Positions 25,193 to 34,196 of a stretch of DNA of 64,000 bases are shown here, piece after piece; positions within the stretch are counted from its first letter, which is position 1, and each line of letters starts with the position of its first letter. Location of the stretch: NCBI GenBank assembly GCA_009760855.2, contig WPIO01000006.1:1224001-1288000 (forward strand), given 5' to 3'. The notes beneath the pieces were generated by a model, which saw only the letters and a list, made by a program, of their open reading frames with translations, did no database searches and was not told the origin of the DNA. The DNA comes from Cristatella mucedo. Lineage: Eukaryota > Bryozoa > Phylactolaemata > Cristatellidae. Both the position numbers and the translations under genes were made by a program.

Positions 25193-25434
25193 TAGTTGCA
25201 TGCAATATCCGGTGTGTGCATATGTGGCTCTACTTGGCTTTGGAACATACCAATCTAATTTAGGGTCAAGTATTTGCAAAATAAGGTATGGGAATTCTCG
25301 ATTGCTCGTTCTGATTTCTTAAGTGCTGGTTCTTGGTTGCTTGACTAGTGGACATTAGGACATCCCCGATTTGACGAAAGTAAAAAAGGAAGCTCTAATG
25401 CATCTGTTTACCAGAGAATTTACTAGTTTCGTGT

Positions 25435-25660
25435 GCTTTGTCCTTTGTATACTGACACTGTGCATGCTGCCAATAATCATATTTGCAAATTGCCCCTTTG
25501 CACTTAACCTCAAAACGTGTTATGCACGATGAAATTGAGCATGCACAACACTAACCGTCACAGATCACTGTTTTCTTTATAGCACATGTAAAGTGCCTTG
25601 AAAGAGATTAATTTCCCTGAGGGAGACGCATTCCTAATATCGTTATAATTATAAGCTTCA
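25435..25660 (+). mobile_element. LINE-B 3' UTR fragment
   Basis: ACTGTGCATGCTGCCAATAA, GTGTTATGC, CACATGTAAAGTGCCTTGAA and AGAGATTAATTTCCCTGAGG match the LINE-B 3' UTR in order. Confidence 0.65.
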
Positions 25661-25904
25661 AATAGTTGTGTTCAATATTAACCCAGCACGTGCTAGGAAC
25701 AATCATAATTGTGAATCAGCATGGACCCTACCAATAAATTTATTCCAAGAATCAAAGTTGTGTGCTAATGTGTAATGACTAACTGTTGTTTTACATGAAA
25801 CCATTGATATTTACAACTTTTAAAGATACAAACTCGCGTGTAAAAGCATATGCGTATAAAATATAAAGCCCGAAAATAAACATCTACATATCTGCAAATG
25901 AATG

Positions 25905-26162
25905 CATTTGAATGCATGGAGTCACTTCTCACTGGCCCACACTGGCTTCCAAGCAAGCAGCATATTGACCTCAAGGTTATCCCACTCAATTTGAGGTACT
26001 TTCGTTGTCTCATTCCTGCCTACTTATTTGAAACTAGCAAGGCTTCGCAGGATGCTTGACTCTCCGCTGACTCGAGTCGTTTAGCCGAGCCTCTCACTAA
26101 CCTTGAGTCCTACGGAGACCAAGCTTGTTCTTATGCTCCCAAAGCCTTTATATGTATGCATG
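25905..26162 (+). pseudogene. LINE-B fragment, reverse transcriptase C-terminus
   Basis: Decayed coding sequence reads TGPHWLPSKQHIDLKVI-like (25935-25985), the L2/CR1 'HWLP' region, then RLSRASH-like and SYAPKAF-like text up to about 26150. It ends where the reverse-complement LINE-A 3' end begins, and LINE-B 3' UTR-like sequence resumes at about 26640. The simplest reading is a LINE-A inserted into a LINE-B. Confidence 0.65.
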
Positions 26163-26490
26163 TCCGTTTGTAACTCCACAAAGCCACATGGACTATGTGG
26201 GTATTACGTAGGAGAGTTTTAATAGCCCACTCACAGCCTAATCGGCTCTCGGTGTGCATTCGGTAGCCAACAGACTTGATCTCGCGAAGCGAAGAGAAAC
26301 TGGGAAGCATAGCTGATTTGGGAGAGCAGTTGAGGTAGTGAATAGCATGAAAGTAGCAGTTTAGGGTGGCGGAAAATGATGTGTCACAGTGGGCAGCAGG
26401 AGAGTAGTTGTCGTTCTGAAATAACCGTGGAAGTGAGTTCCACAGTCTAGGACCTGCAGAGCAAAAGCTTCTGCTTTTGCCTTCCGACGG
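26163..26490 (-). mobile_element. LINE-A 3' end, inserted in LINE-B
   Basis: TGTAACTCCACAAAGCCACA, TGGACTATGTGGG, TAGCCCACTCACAGCCTAAT and GAGTTCCACAGTCTAGGACC are the reverse complement of LINE-A copy 1 at 3200-3425. The pentanucleotide tail itself is missing at the left border. Confidence 0.8.
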
Positions 26491-26639
26491 CCTTGAACTT
26501 TGCTCCGAACTGTCGGCGCGACAACCTCTGACTTAAAATGTAGAAGAAGGACAACCAGACCTCCTCCTGGCAGCATCAGCTCAGCTCTTGAGTGCTTACG
26601 CCTTTTGACACTACGTGCGTTATCGCAAATCAATTTACT

Positions 26640-26775
26640 CGCTTCGCATGTGGGCATTTTATCAAAAATCATTTGGCGTGCTTCCTTTCCAGCGTAGGTA
26701 AACTGTCTAGAAAGAGGTCAAGTTCTCTCTCTAGGGTGCTATGCCAACGTCTTTCTCTATTATTAACGCCCTGAA
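26640..26775 (+). mobile_element. LINE-B 3' UTR end, continuation
   Basis: CATTTGGCGTGCTTCCTTTC, CAGCGTAGGTAAACTGTCTA and GAAAGAGGTCAAGTTCTCTC match the last block of LINE-B, followed by TATTATTA. It probably belongs with the fragment at 25905-26162. Confidence 0.6.
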
Positions 26776-26792
26776 TTTCTTTTTGCAATGCC

Positions 26793-26945
26793 CTTGAACC
26801 TATTGGTAAAGTGATCGACCTTGACTCATCTAGGTTACGAGTTCGAGTCCTACGGTTGGAGATTTTTTTACCTGCTAGAGGCGGAAGTTATGGCAGATGG
26901 TTTTTCTTCCAGATACAAAAACGAGGCTTTGTAGCAAGCACATAC
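26793..26945 (+). mobile_element. tRNA-derived SINE, copy 4
   Basis: It begins in the A-box-like TATTGGTAAAGTGATCGACC, has the B box AGTTCGAGTCC and a GGTTGGAGATTTTTTT block, then a degenerate body (AGAGGCGGAAGTTATGGCAG, CTTCCAGATACAAAAACGAG) that follows copy 1 in order. It sits directly after a LINE-B tail. Confidence 0.65.
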
Positions 26946-28650
26946 TTAACTAATATGAGGACACTAAATTTTGCCTACCTGGAGTGTTCTATACCAAGGC
27001 TAAAGTTCCAGTGGCTTATAGATGCAAATTGATAGCCAATAGATTCAAAATCATGCAGATAAAACATAAAAAGCAAGGCTGTTAGTATATCTGGGGAATT
27101 AGAAAGCATGTTAGCGTAAACTAAACACGGGTCAGAAAGCATTGCAATTAGTGTATGCCGGAGAGAATTTTTCATCCATCCCTAATGAGGAGGTTTTGAA
27201 ATCGGACATCCGTACAGCTCAAGAATATGACGGAAAGAATTGTCATGACAGAAATCGATATGTATTAAATATTTGGTTGTGAAACTTGTCAACTGGAATG
27301 AGGCAAGACTAAATACTTCATCAGAACAAATGGAACTCACTGCTGATAGCTGTGCTCTTCCAAGTGAGAAACTTTGACTCGTTTTGTTCAATTTAATATT
27401 AATAATGGGGCAGTTGCACGGTGTGCTAAGTGCGTAGATAATTTTGTAGGCACGAAGCAGGAATTAGCATCCAAAAGAAAAGTTAAACAGATAAATAAAA
27501 GTTTGTGAAGAACATGTGGATCACTCAGCAAAACCTGCTCCTATCAGAACCTTTCGCAATTGAAGCTTGTCAATGAAACACTAATAATTATAATACAACT
27601 ATGCATTGTATTCACTCTTGTGCCCTGCCAAAGCAGTTTCCGCATTCTAACCTCAAGGCGGCAGTGAGAGAAACGCCTGAAGGTAATATGATCTGTAAAT
27701 AGTCTTCCCGAGAGTTACACCCTGATGGCAGTGAACGTGACTATTGGTTTGTCTTTTGTAGTCTGAATGATAGTTCAGCTTTGCTTCCAAATTGAATTAA
27801 AATTATTTCGTGTCATTTTTCACCTGAACACATGCAGAAACATTGCATACCTAAATTGCGCCGCCATGACCTTAGTTCATTAATAAATACAGCAATTTTT
27901 TTTTCAATGGAAGCATATCCAGGTGTCCCCTGCCCATAATCCGTGTCTTGTATCTGATTGAGTTTGTCAGGGCGAGCACTCATTGGAGATAAAGTACGAC
28001 CTAAAGAATTTCTTTTACTGAACTAGACTAGTGATTGGTCTGGAAGATTAGGCCCGGCTACCCAATGACGATGGCATGGTTTAATCCACGCTAGAGGCTT
28101 CTCTACCAAGTCTGCCATTGTCTACCGAGTCTGATATGCTATTGTCTACCAATTCTGTTATTATCAACCAAGTCTGTTTTGGATTACCGAGTTTGTTGTT
28201 CTCCTCGGTCAACTCGAGGCCACTATATACACAATTGGGTAACTACAACGAGAGTCGTCTCTTCTTGCCGTTGAAAGAGAACAACGAGGAAACAATTTAT
28301 GAAATATAAATTTAGAAATAGTAAGTGTATCTAATCAATTGCATACGAAAAGTTCATCAATAATTTGGGATGGAACCAAGAATCACATAGTCTCCTATCC
28401 ATCTGTTGTATCATGGTTGCCTAACAGTTGGGAGCTGGTCAACCGGAGGGGGTTCAACAGTCCCCTGGTCACAGATAGAGCACTAATCTTTTGTTACCTC
28501 CAATTTAATTATCTTTGTTTAATTCTCTAACACAGATGGTATTTTAGTGCTAACATAATAATTATCGTTGTGCTCAGGAAAGTTTAAAATTGTGCCGTGG
28601 ACATGTTTATACGTCAAGCGTTCTTCAAAAAACTAAACTGAAAATTGGGT
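26946..28650. other. Unassigned stretch with a short degenerate tandem repeat
   Basis: No gene is supported. At about 28100-28200 the motif CTACCAAGTCTG/CTACCGAGTCTG/CTACCAATTCTG/CAACCAAGTCTG/TTACCGAGTTTG recurs five times at 18-24 bp spacing. Confidence 0.45.
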
Positions 28651-28659
28651 TGCCTTGCC

Positions 28660-29932
28660 TAGCATAGGGAAAGTCTTCTCAGAGGGAGACTCCAGAGTGT
28701 TCAAGTGAATGGACAAAGATTATCCGAGGAACCCTTGAAATATGGGGAACCTCAGGGCTCCGGGCTTGGTCTAATACTTTCCACGGTGTATACTCTCCCT
28801 CTTGCCGGTGTAATTGCCAAGCACAATCTAGGCTTTCACTTTTATACGATGATAAATATTAGTACCCTTGCTTTGATCACTCTTAGCCATCCAGCATGTT
28901 AAATTATCTCAACTTCCTTTCTGCATGTAAGGATGACATCCGTGCATGATGGAAGCAAGTTTTTTTAAATTGAAGGATGGTAAAACTAGTTTTTTAGTTA
29001 CGGGCAAACCAAGTGTGCTTCAGAAATAGGAGAGGCTAACGCTCAAAATCGGCGCTGCCAGCGTGTCTCCTGTCGAATCTGCGCAAAATCAAGGTGTCGT
29101 GTTCTAAAATGACCTCTCATTAGACGACCACATCAGAAACACAGTCAAGCCTGCATACTTTCAACTACATAAAATTGCTAAAATTCAGGCTTGTTCGGAC
29201 AGAGAAAAGTTGGTCTATGCATTTGTGACATCCCGTCTTGACTTCTATAACTCACAGCTTGCTGACCTACCGGACTGTGCAATCAGGCCCTTACAGCTGG
29301 CGCAAAACTTTGCAGCCAAGCTTGTATGTCGCGAACGCTGCAGTTTTCACATTACACCACGGCTCACCGACCTACACTGGCTCCCAGTCAAGAAACACAT
29401 CGACATGAATGTTTTGTCACTCACTTTCAGGTTCCTTCATTCTTTGGCTCCAGCCTACCTATCAGATCTATTCCCTCACAAGGCCAAGCATCATACCACC
29501 CGAATTTCGAAATGTAGCTGTTTAACTATACTTCGTACAAACCTCAAATCCTTTGGAGAGTGTGCATCTAGTTTGTATGCTCCTAAAGCCTGAAAATCAC
29601 GCCTGACCTGCGTCATGACATCTCCTACCGTGTCGAAATTTAAAAAGAAACTAAGAATGCATGTATTTATCAAAGCATTTAGTGAGCCTCTGTGTTTCGA
29701 TCTATATGTGCTTATGCTTGCTGACACTATTGCAAGCTGCCACTAAGCACACTTACATGCTGATCCTATACATGTCACTCCTATCCATGTTTTTCTTGTT
29801 GTTAATTAAACATGCTACCACTAACTGTTTGATTGTGCTGCCTTTGCAGTAACTGTAAAGTGCCTAGAAAACGATTAGGTTTTGCTAGGACGCTTTTTTA
29901 AATGTATTACTATTATTATTATCAGGCTTCAG
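28660..29932 (+). pseudogene. LINE-B copy with readable C-terminal reverse transcriptase
   Basis: This is the best LINE-B copy. A piece around 28700-28860 reads VNGQRLSEEPLKYG, then EPQGSGLGLILSTVYTLPLAG and FHFYTMIN; the FYADD catalytic box is destroyed by an indel. After broken sequence, an open frame at 29210-29593 (127 codons) gives the L2/CR1 C-terminal signature: SRLDFYNSQLADLP, LQLAQNFAAKLV, HITPRLTDLHWLPVKK and SLAPAYLSDLF, ending YAPKA. The 3' UTR follows with two GCTGCCACTAA blocks, TTTGCAGTAACTGTAAAG and a final TTA-type trinucleotide tail (29915-29932). It defines LINE-B for all other fragments in this window and cannot be active. Confidence 0.85.
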
Positions 29933-30950
29933 ATTTGATTCAAATGACATTAGCAGGCTGCAAGTCCGTTTGCTTGAGTAATGCTTTGAGGAATATCTTT
30001 GTCGGGTGCACCTAGTATATCTAACCGTGAAAATTCACATATGAAGCAATGCTAAATTCGTAGAGAGGCTGCTTACCTCGAGCTCGTTGCAACTGGTCGC
30101 AGAAAGAATGCACTAGGCCTATGTGTAAATACAAGAACCTTTGGATCTTGGTTTCAGTGTGCTACAATGGCTGTGATAACATGACGCAAGTTATAGTAAG
30201 CACTGATTTTATTAACCAAGCGAACAACAACACGCAAATTGCAGGCGACCAATACTGCAGGTAATTATCTCTGGAGATGGACGTTATTTCAGCCTATAGC
30301 TTTGTGCTTTAAATTGTGTAAGTCAACAAATGCTGCCTAGATCAATATAGAGTTTTTAGTGGGTGTTCAGTTTTGCTTGGAAATCATATAAGTTAATTTT
30401 TTATATTGGTTAGATACATTTTGCTATACATATCAGATTGAGAATTTTAATTTCAAAAGGTTGGATAATATGCAAACAAATTTTTATCCTAATTTAGTCA
30501 CACAAATAATACCATTGTGTGGTATAAATGAGCTGAAATTACAGTTGAAATTTAAAAAAGTAATGGTCAAGCAATGTATATTCATTCATTTTCATGCAAA
30601 TCACGTGCAGCTCAAATTTCACCTTGTTCTCTCCCTGCCTTCCCGAACCTCAAACTCTCTTACCACAAGTTTATGATGTATTTTTGACATGGCACTTCTG
30701 TGGCAGCAAACTTTTTGAAATATACTTTCGGCAGGTAATCAGGGCAAAAATATAATCGTGATATAAATAGCCAAACTAAGTTAGTCTTCATGTAAACTAC
30801 TTAATGCGTCGCCAGCCTTCGGTATAGAAGCATATAGTTAGTACTGAGCCTTGAACCTTGAATTGTCAGCCGCGATTTTTGCAGCTGCCACATTGCCTGT
30901 TGATAAGCATAGACTCTGGCAAGAGATCGCTGAAATGTTCTTCCACTCGC
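29933..30950. other. Unassigned stretch
   Basis: No supported feature; AT-rich, with only short open frames. Confidence 0.4.
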
Positions 30951-30954
30951 ATCC

Positions 30955-31110
30955 AATAATAATAATCATAATCATAATAACAACAATGATATTAATACAA
31001 ATCTATAGCATCATCTGATAACTTGATCTATTTCTAGGAATTTTACATGCTATACAAACGAGGCATTATCAAATGAGCTATGGTAGCAGGCACAGATGTC
31101 AACAAGTATA
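30955..31110 (-). mobile_element. LINE-B 3' tail fragment, diverged
   Basis: AATAATAATAATCATAATCA is followed by TAGCATCATCTGATAACTTG, ATCTATTTCTAGGAATTTTA and ATGAGCTATGGTAGCAGGCA, a weak but ordered match to the reverse complement of the LINE-B end. Confidence 0.5.
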
Positions 31111-31223
31111 TCATGACTAGAAATGATTCACACAGTATCATTGGTAGACATCATTTTCTGTAATTACTGCATATCTGTTATCTATTCTTACTTCCCGGCT
31201 TTCCATACTACTACCGACATATC

Positions 31224-31436
31224 TTTTTGGGCATAGTATCAATTTTTTCTTACATAAAAATAACAGAAATCAGTACTTCTGCATAGCTGCAGTTGCTGTG
31301 GGAGGGATACCCTATTCATAGTAACAAATATATTTTTGGGCATAGTATCAATTTTTTCTTACATAAAAATAACAGAAATCAGTACTTCTGCATAGCTGCA
31401 GTTGCTGTGGGAGGGATACCCTATTCATAGTAACAA
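31224..31436. repeat. Exact tandem duplication, 104 bp
   Basis: Positions 31224-31327 and 31333-31436 are identical by eye, starting TTTTTGGGCATAGTATCAAT and ending CCTATTCATAGTAACAA, with a 5-bp spacer. Everything else repeated in this window is much more diverged, so this is a recent duplication or an assembly artefact. It lies just upstream of the cysteine-rich gene's exons. Confidence 0.95.
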
Positions 31437-31680
31437 CACCAGTGACCACACGTTTTGATATATTATTAAGATTAAATAAATAAAAAGAGCTGATCTAGAC
31501 GCTTTAAATATTTTTGATTTTGTAAGCCGTAGCAAAACAAACCTAAAAGGAAACGTTGGCTTAATTTCAAGAAGCTAATTTGCTGAACCTGGTGAATTTG
31601 AATTATTTTAAAGGCACCGATAAAAGTGCTGCTCATTCTCTTTTTTGATGAGATAAACAATATTTTTAGTCAGATGTCAG

Positions 31681-31794
31681 CAGCTGCTACGTGCTATCAA
31701 ACTTGCTATTCCAAGTATCAGAATATTTACCAGTATACACCATCGGTTTGGTTCAGCACGGCAACAGATACTGCTCCAAGGAACTGTTACACAG
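31681..31794 (+). CDS. Cysteine-rich surface protein gene, exon 2 of the model
   Basis: The frame encodes AATCYQTCYSKYQN and continues to TAPRNCYT, ending at the donor ACAG|GTAATC in phase 1. It holds the first three cysteines of the predicted extracellular domain. The left border is uncertain: AG acceptors at 31669, 31673, 31680 and 31683 are all possible, and those at 31680 and 31683 give phase 1, which fits the candidate signal-peptide exon at 19840. The frame is also open further left (to 31626), where it is hydrophobic, so an unrecognised upstream coding part cannot be excluded. Confidence 0.6.
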
Positions 31795-31925
31795 GTAATC
31801 TGCCATTCGAGCAAGGGATTGCTTACAATTTATTGGTGACGAATAATTTTTTTCTTTCAGAACTGCTGGACTAGCAGTTAGACTGCATAGGTATGGCTCT
31901 CAAGTATTGATTATTTGTTTTGCAG

Positions 31926-32007
31926 ATAGCGGAAAATGCCGTTTGTATGATTCCCTCAAATGGTGCGAGAAGAGTGCTCCGAATTTATGTGGTGCTGATT
32001 TGACAAG
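31926..32007 (+). CDS. Cysteine-rich surface protein gene, exon 3
   Basis: The acceptor TTTTGCAG ends at 31925 and the donor ACAAG|GTAGGC follows 32007, so the intron before it is only 131 bp. Joined in phase it reads DSGKCRLYDSLKWCEKSAPN and LCGADLT, adding three cysteines with spacing C-x9-C-x7-C. It enters in phase 1 and leaves in phase 2, matching both neighbours. Confidence 0.65.
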
Positions 32008-32717
32008 GTAGGCGGAATTTCTCGCTTTAAATGTGCAGTCTGGTACTAAGTAACACACGTAACCAGTCTCTATTTTGAACTCAATAAATGGAACAATTGA
32101 AAGTTAAAGATTATAAACTGACTCATTCTATTGCCTCAGAAATAAATCTTAATCAACAAATCTTGTTTGTCTCAAGCGATAAATGCATGGACTTCATTTT
32201 CCATCTCCACCATTTTTAGCTGATACCTAAAATGCAAGGCTAATGATTTTTGGTTACCAATGCAATACGCTCGAACGAAAAATCTTCCTGGAATTTAATG
32301 CCATTGCTGTCCAACAGTTTATGATGTTCTCTAATATGAGTCCCGGCAAAGAATCTATGAAGCGATACGTTCTTTGCTAGTAACTGGAGAAACAAGCAGC
32401 CGAAAAAGACTGTCTTGACTAGTATAGCTCTTTCTAATAAGTTTCCATGATGGAATTACTCAAGATAAGATGATGAAGATAATATGTGTAGATTCCGAAT
32501 TGAATGTATCTTGATTAAATGCATTTTACAGTTGTTAATTCAAATGATCCTACAGACAAAAATACACAGTATAACTCTTTTTGAAGCTTGCATAGTTGTC
32601 CGCAAAAAGGTTATTGCCGGAAAAATGAAATTTCCTGCACGTAATATGATTCCAGCTAGTCATTGACACAAATTTGAATATTTTATAAAATTAAAAAAAT
32701 TCGATTCTTTTCTGCAG

Positions 32718-32999
32718 GCATGTCAACTGCATTATAACCACTCAACAAGGAAGAGGATGTGTGTTTCCATCAGTCACATATCAAAGTCAGAGACTAGTGC
32801 AGACAGAAATTCTGGATCAAAAACTATACTGCTATACATATTCAAATGATTTCTTCAATGTATTTAATAATGCGGATGGAAATACTCAGTCAGCTCTCCA
32901 AACATGCCAACAGTACATACCGAGTGTATGTTTAAAGAGTCTGTCAAGTAATCTGGATGCTTCCTACGACATTTATTCGAGCGGCAACTTGACATGCAG
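32718..32999 (+). CDS. Cysteine-rich surface protein gene, exon 4
   Basis: A strong acceptor (pyrimidine tract plus TTTTCTGCAG, ending 32717) and donor (TGCAG|GTAAAT) bound a 282-nt exon with no stop in the used frame; read-through would hit TAA immediately after the donor. It encodes HVNCIITTQQGRGC, LYCYTYSNDFFNVF, TCQQYIPSVCLKSL and GNLTC: six cysteines and an NLT glycosylation motif. The even spread of cysteines and the aromatic content suit a secreted disulfide-bonded domain. The family is not recognised. Confidence 0.75.
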
Positions 33000-33169
33000 G
33001 TAAATGAACTTGCTACTTGAAAGTCAAACTCAAGCTTTGTAGCTTTTAGTCCAAGCTAGAACAATTTTTGTCATTTGTAAATCATTGCCTGCCAACCCAG
33101 GTTAAAAAATGTGCGTTTAACTTTCTCATACGTGCCCTTGAAGCCAATAGTTTTTTAGACAAAAATAAT

Positions 33170-33255
33170 GAAAAAGAATAATAATAATTATAATAATAAT
33201 GCATTTGATAAAGTGCCCTCAGAGAACCTAATCTATTTCTAGGCGCTTTACATTT
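33170..33255 (-). mobile_element. LINE-B 3' tail fragment, inside an intron
   Basis: AAT repeats, then GCATTTGATAAAGTGCCCTC, AGAGAACCTAATCTATTTCT and AGGCGCTTTACATTTG: the reverse complement of the LINE-B end. Confidence 0.75.
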
Positions 33256-33609
33256 GTAGCTCTTACTCCAACTTCTACCTTGTCTCGGCTTGACCCTTGG
33301 CTCGAGGTGTGCACAATTCTTTAAATGATTCCTGTGGTTAAGCTCTAATTAATTTATAATAACTAGTAGCGCCAGATTTAACTTGATTAAGTACGTATCA
33401 TTAGAGCACACCCGGAAGCCATCGAAAACGAGTGACGTTGGGCATCCATCACTTGACTAGGATTCCATATGTTGTGCACTTGCCTACTTTTCCGACAGCA
33501 CTAGACTTCCTACCCCTCCTATTCTTCCTCTCTCTATATGCTGTATTCCATCATCTTTCTCAATGGCTAATTTTTCTCCCTTCTACTCATCGTCACCTTC
33601 TTTTCCCAG

Positions 33610-33750
33610 TCCGTGGAATAAGTCACAGGGTACGATGCTCGTCGTGGGTTTAGGTTCTACAGTGGTCGATCCTTTATTTTCAACGTCAAGCGGCGGTGAG
33701 AGCTGTTAAGGTTCTTCTGCCTATTTTTAAACAATGTGGAAACTGCAATT
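33610..33750 (+). mobile_element. tRNA-derived SINE, copy 5, inside an intron
   Basis: GTCGTGGGTTTAGGTTCTAC, AGTGGTCGATCCTTTATTTT, AAGCGGCGGTGAGAGCTGTT and AAGGTTCTTCTGCC follow the SINE body; the A box is unclear. It lies in the last intron (33000-33892) of the cysteine-rich gene, which also holds a LINE-B tail at 33170-33255. Confidence 0.65.
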
Positions 33751-33892
33751 AAAAAATCAGAATGTGTATTACCCAACAATTTTAATTAATGCAGTTACTG
33801 TAGCAAGCGATCGTACTTGTTTGTTTTGTTCTTAAATATCTGAACGGATAGATTTTCCAGCGCGTTTACGTGTTTGCCTAAATTTATTTTAG

Positions 33893-34196
33893 TGCTCTTC
33901 AGAATGCCAAGGTATGCATACTAAGTACTCTGAATTCGACCATCACGTTTAGTGGATCGAATTTCACTGGCCTCTGTTCAGCATTGCCGAATAACGTCTC
34001 TGCGATTTCTGATTTGGCTGCGACCGTTGGAAGCTTGCTATCCTGTTCACCTACTGATTCGCCTTCGAACATTGGAAGCTCAGTTCCTACATCGCCTACA
34101 CCAAAGTCGGACGCTACCAATTTCGCTGCTTTGCCTCTGTTCACACTACTTGTAATGGTTATCGCAGTGATGACTCTTGATGCACATATTCGCTGA
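33893..34196 (+). CDS. Cysteine-rich surface protein gene, last exon
   Basis: The acceptor TTTATTTTAG ends at 33892 and the exon enters in phase 2 to read SALQNAKVCILSTLNSTITF, then GSNFTGLC, NNVSAISD and LLSC: three further cysteines and NST, NFT and NVS glycosylation motifs. An S/T/P-rich stalk follows (SPTDSPSNIGSSVPTSPTPK), then the hydrophobic FAALPLFTLLVMVIAVM, a short TLDAHIR tail and TGA (34194-34196). Stalk plus C-terminal hydrophobic segment is the layout of a GPI-anchor signal; a single-span membrane protein with a tiny cytoplasmic tail is the alternative. The joined exons give about 250 residues after the signal peptide. An AATAAA occurs at 34828-34833. Confidence 0.75.

Noticed and set aside
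29661-29852. Membrane protein with hydrophobic segments
   Set aside because: The frame lies in the LINE-B 3' UTR, which is present in other copies with stops.
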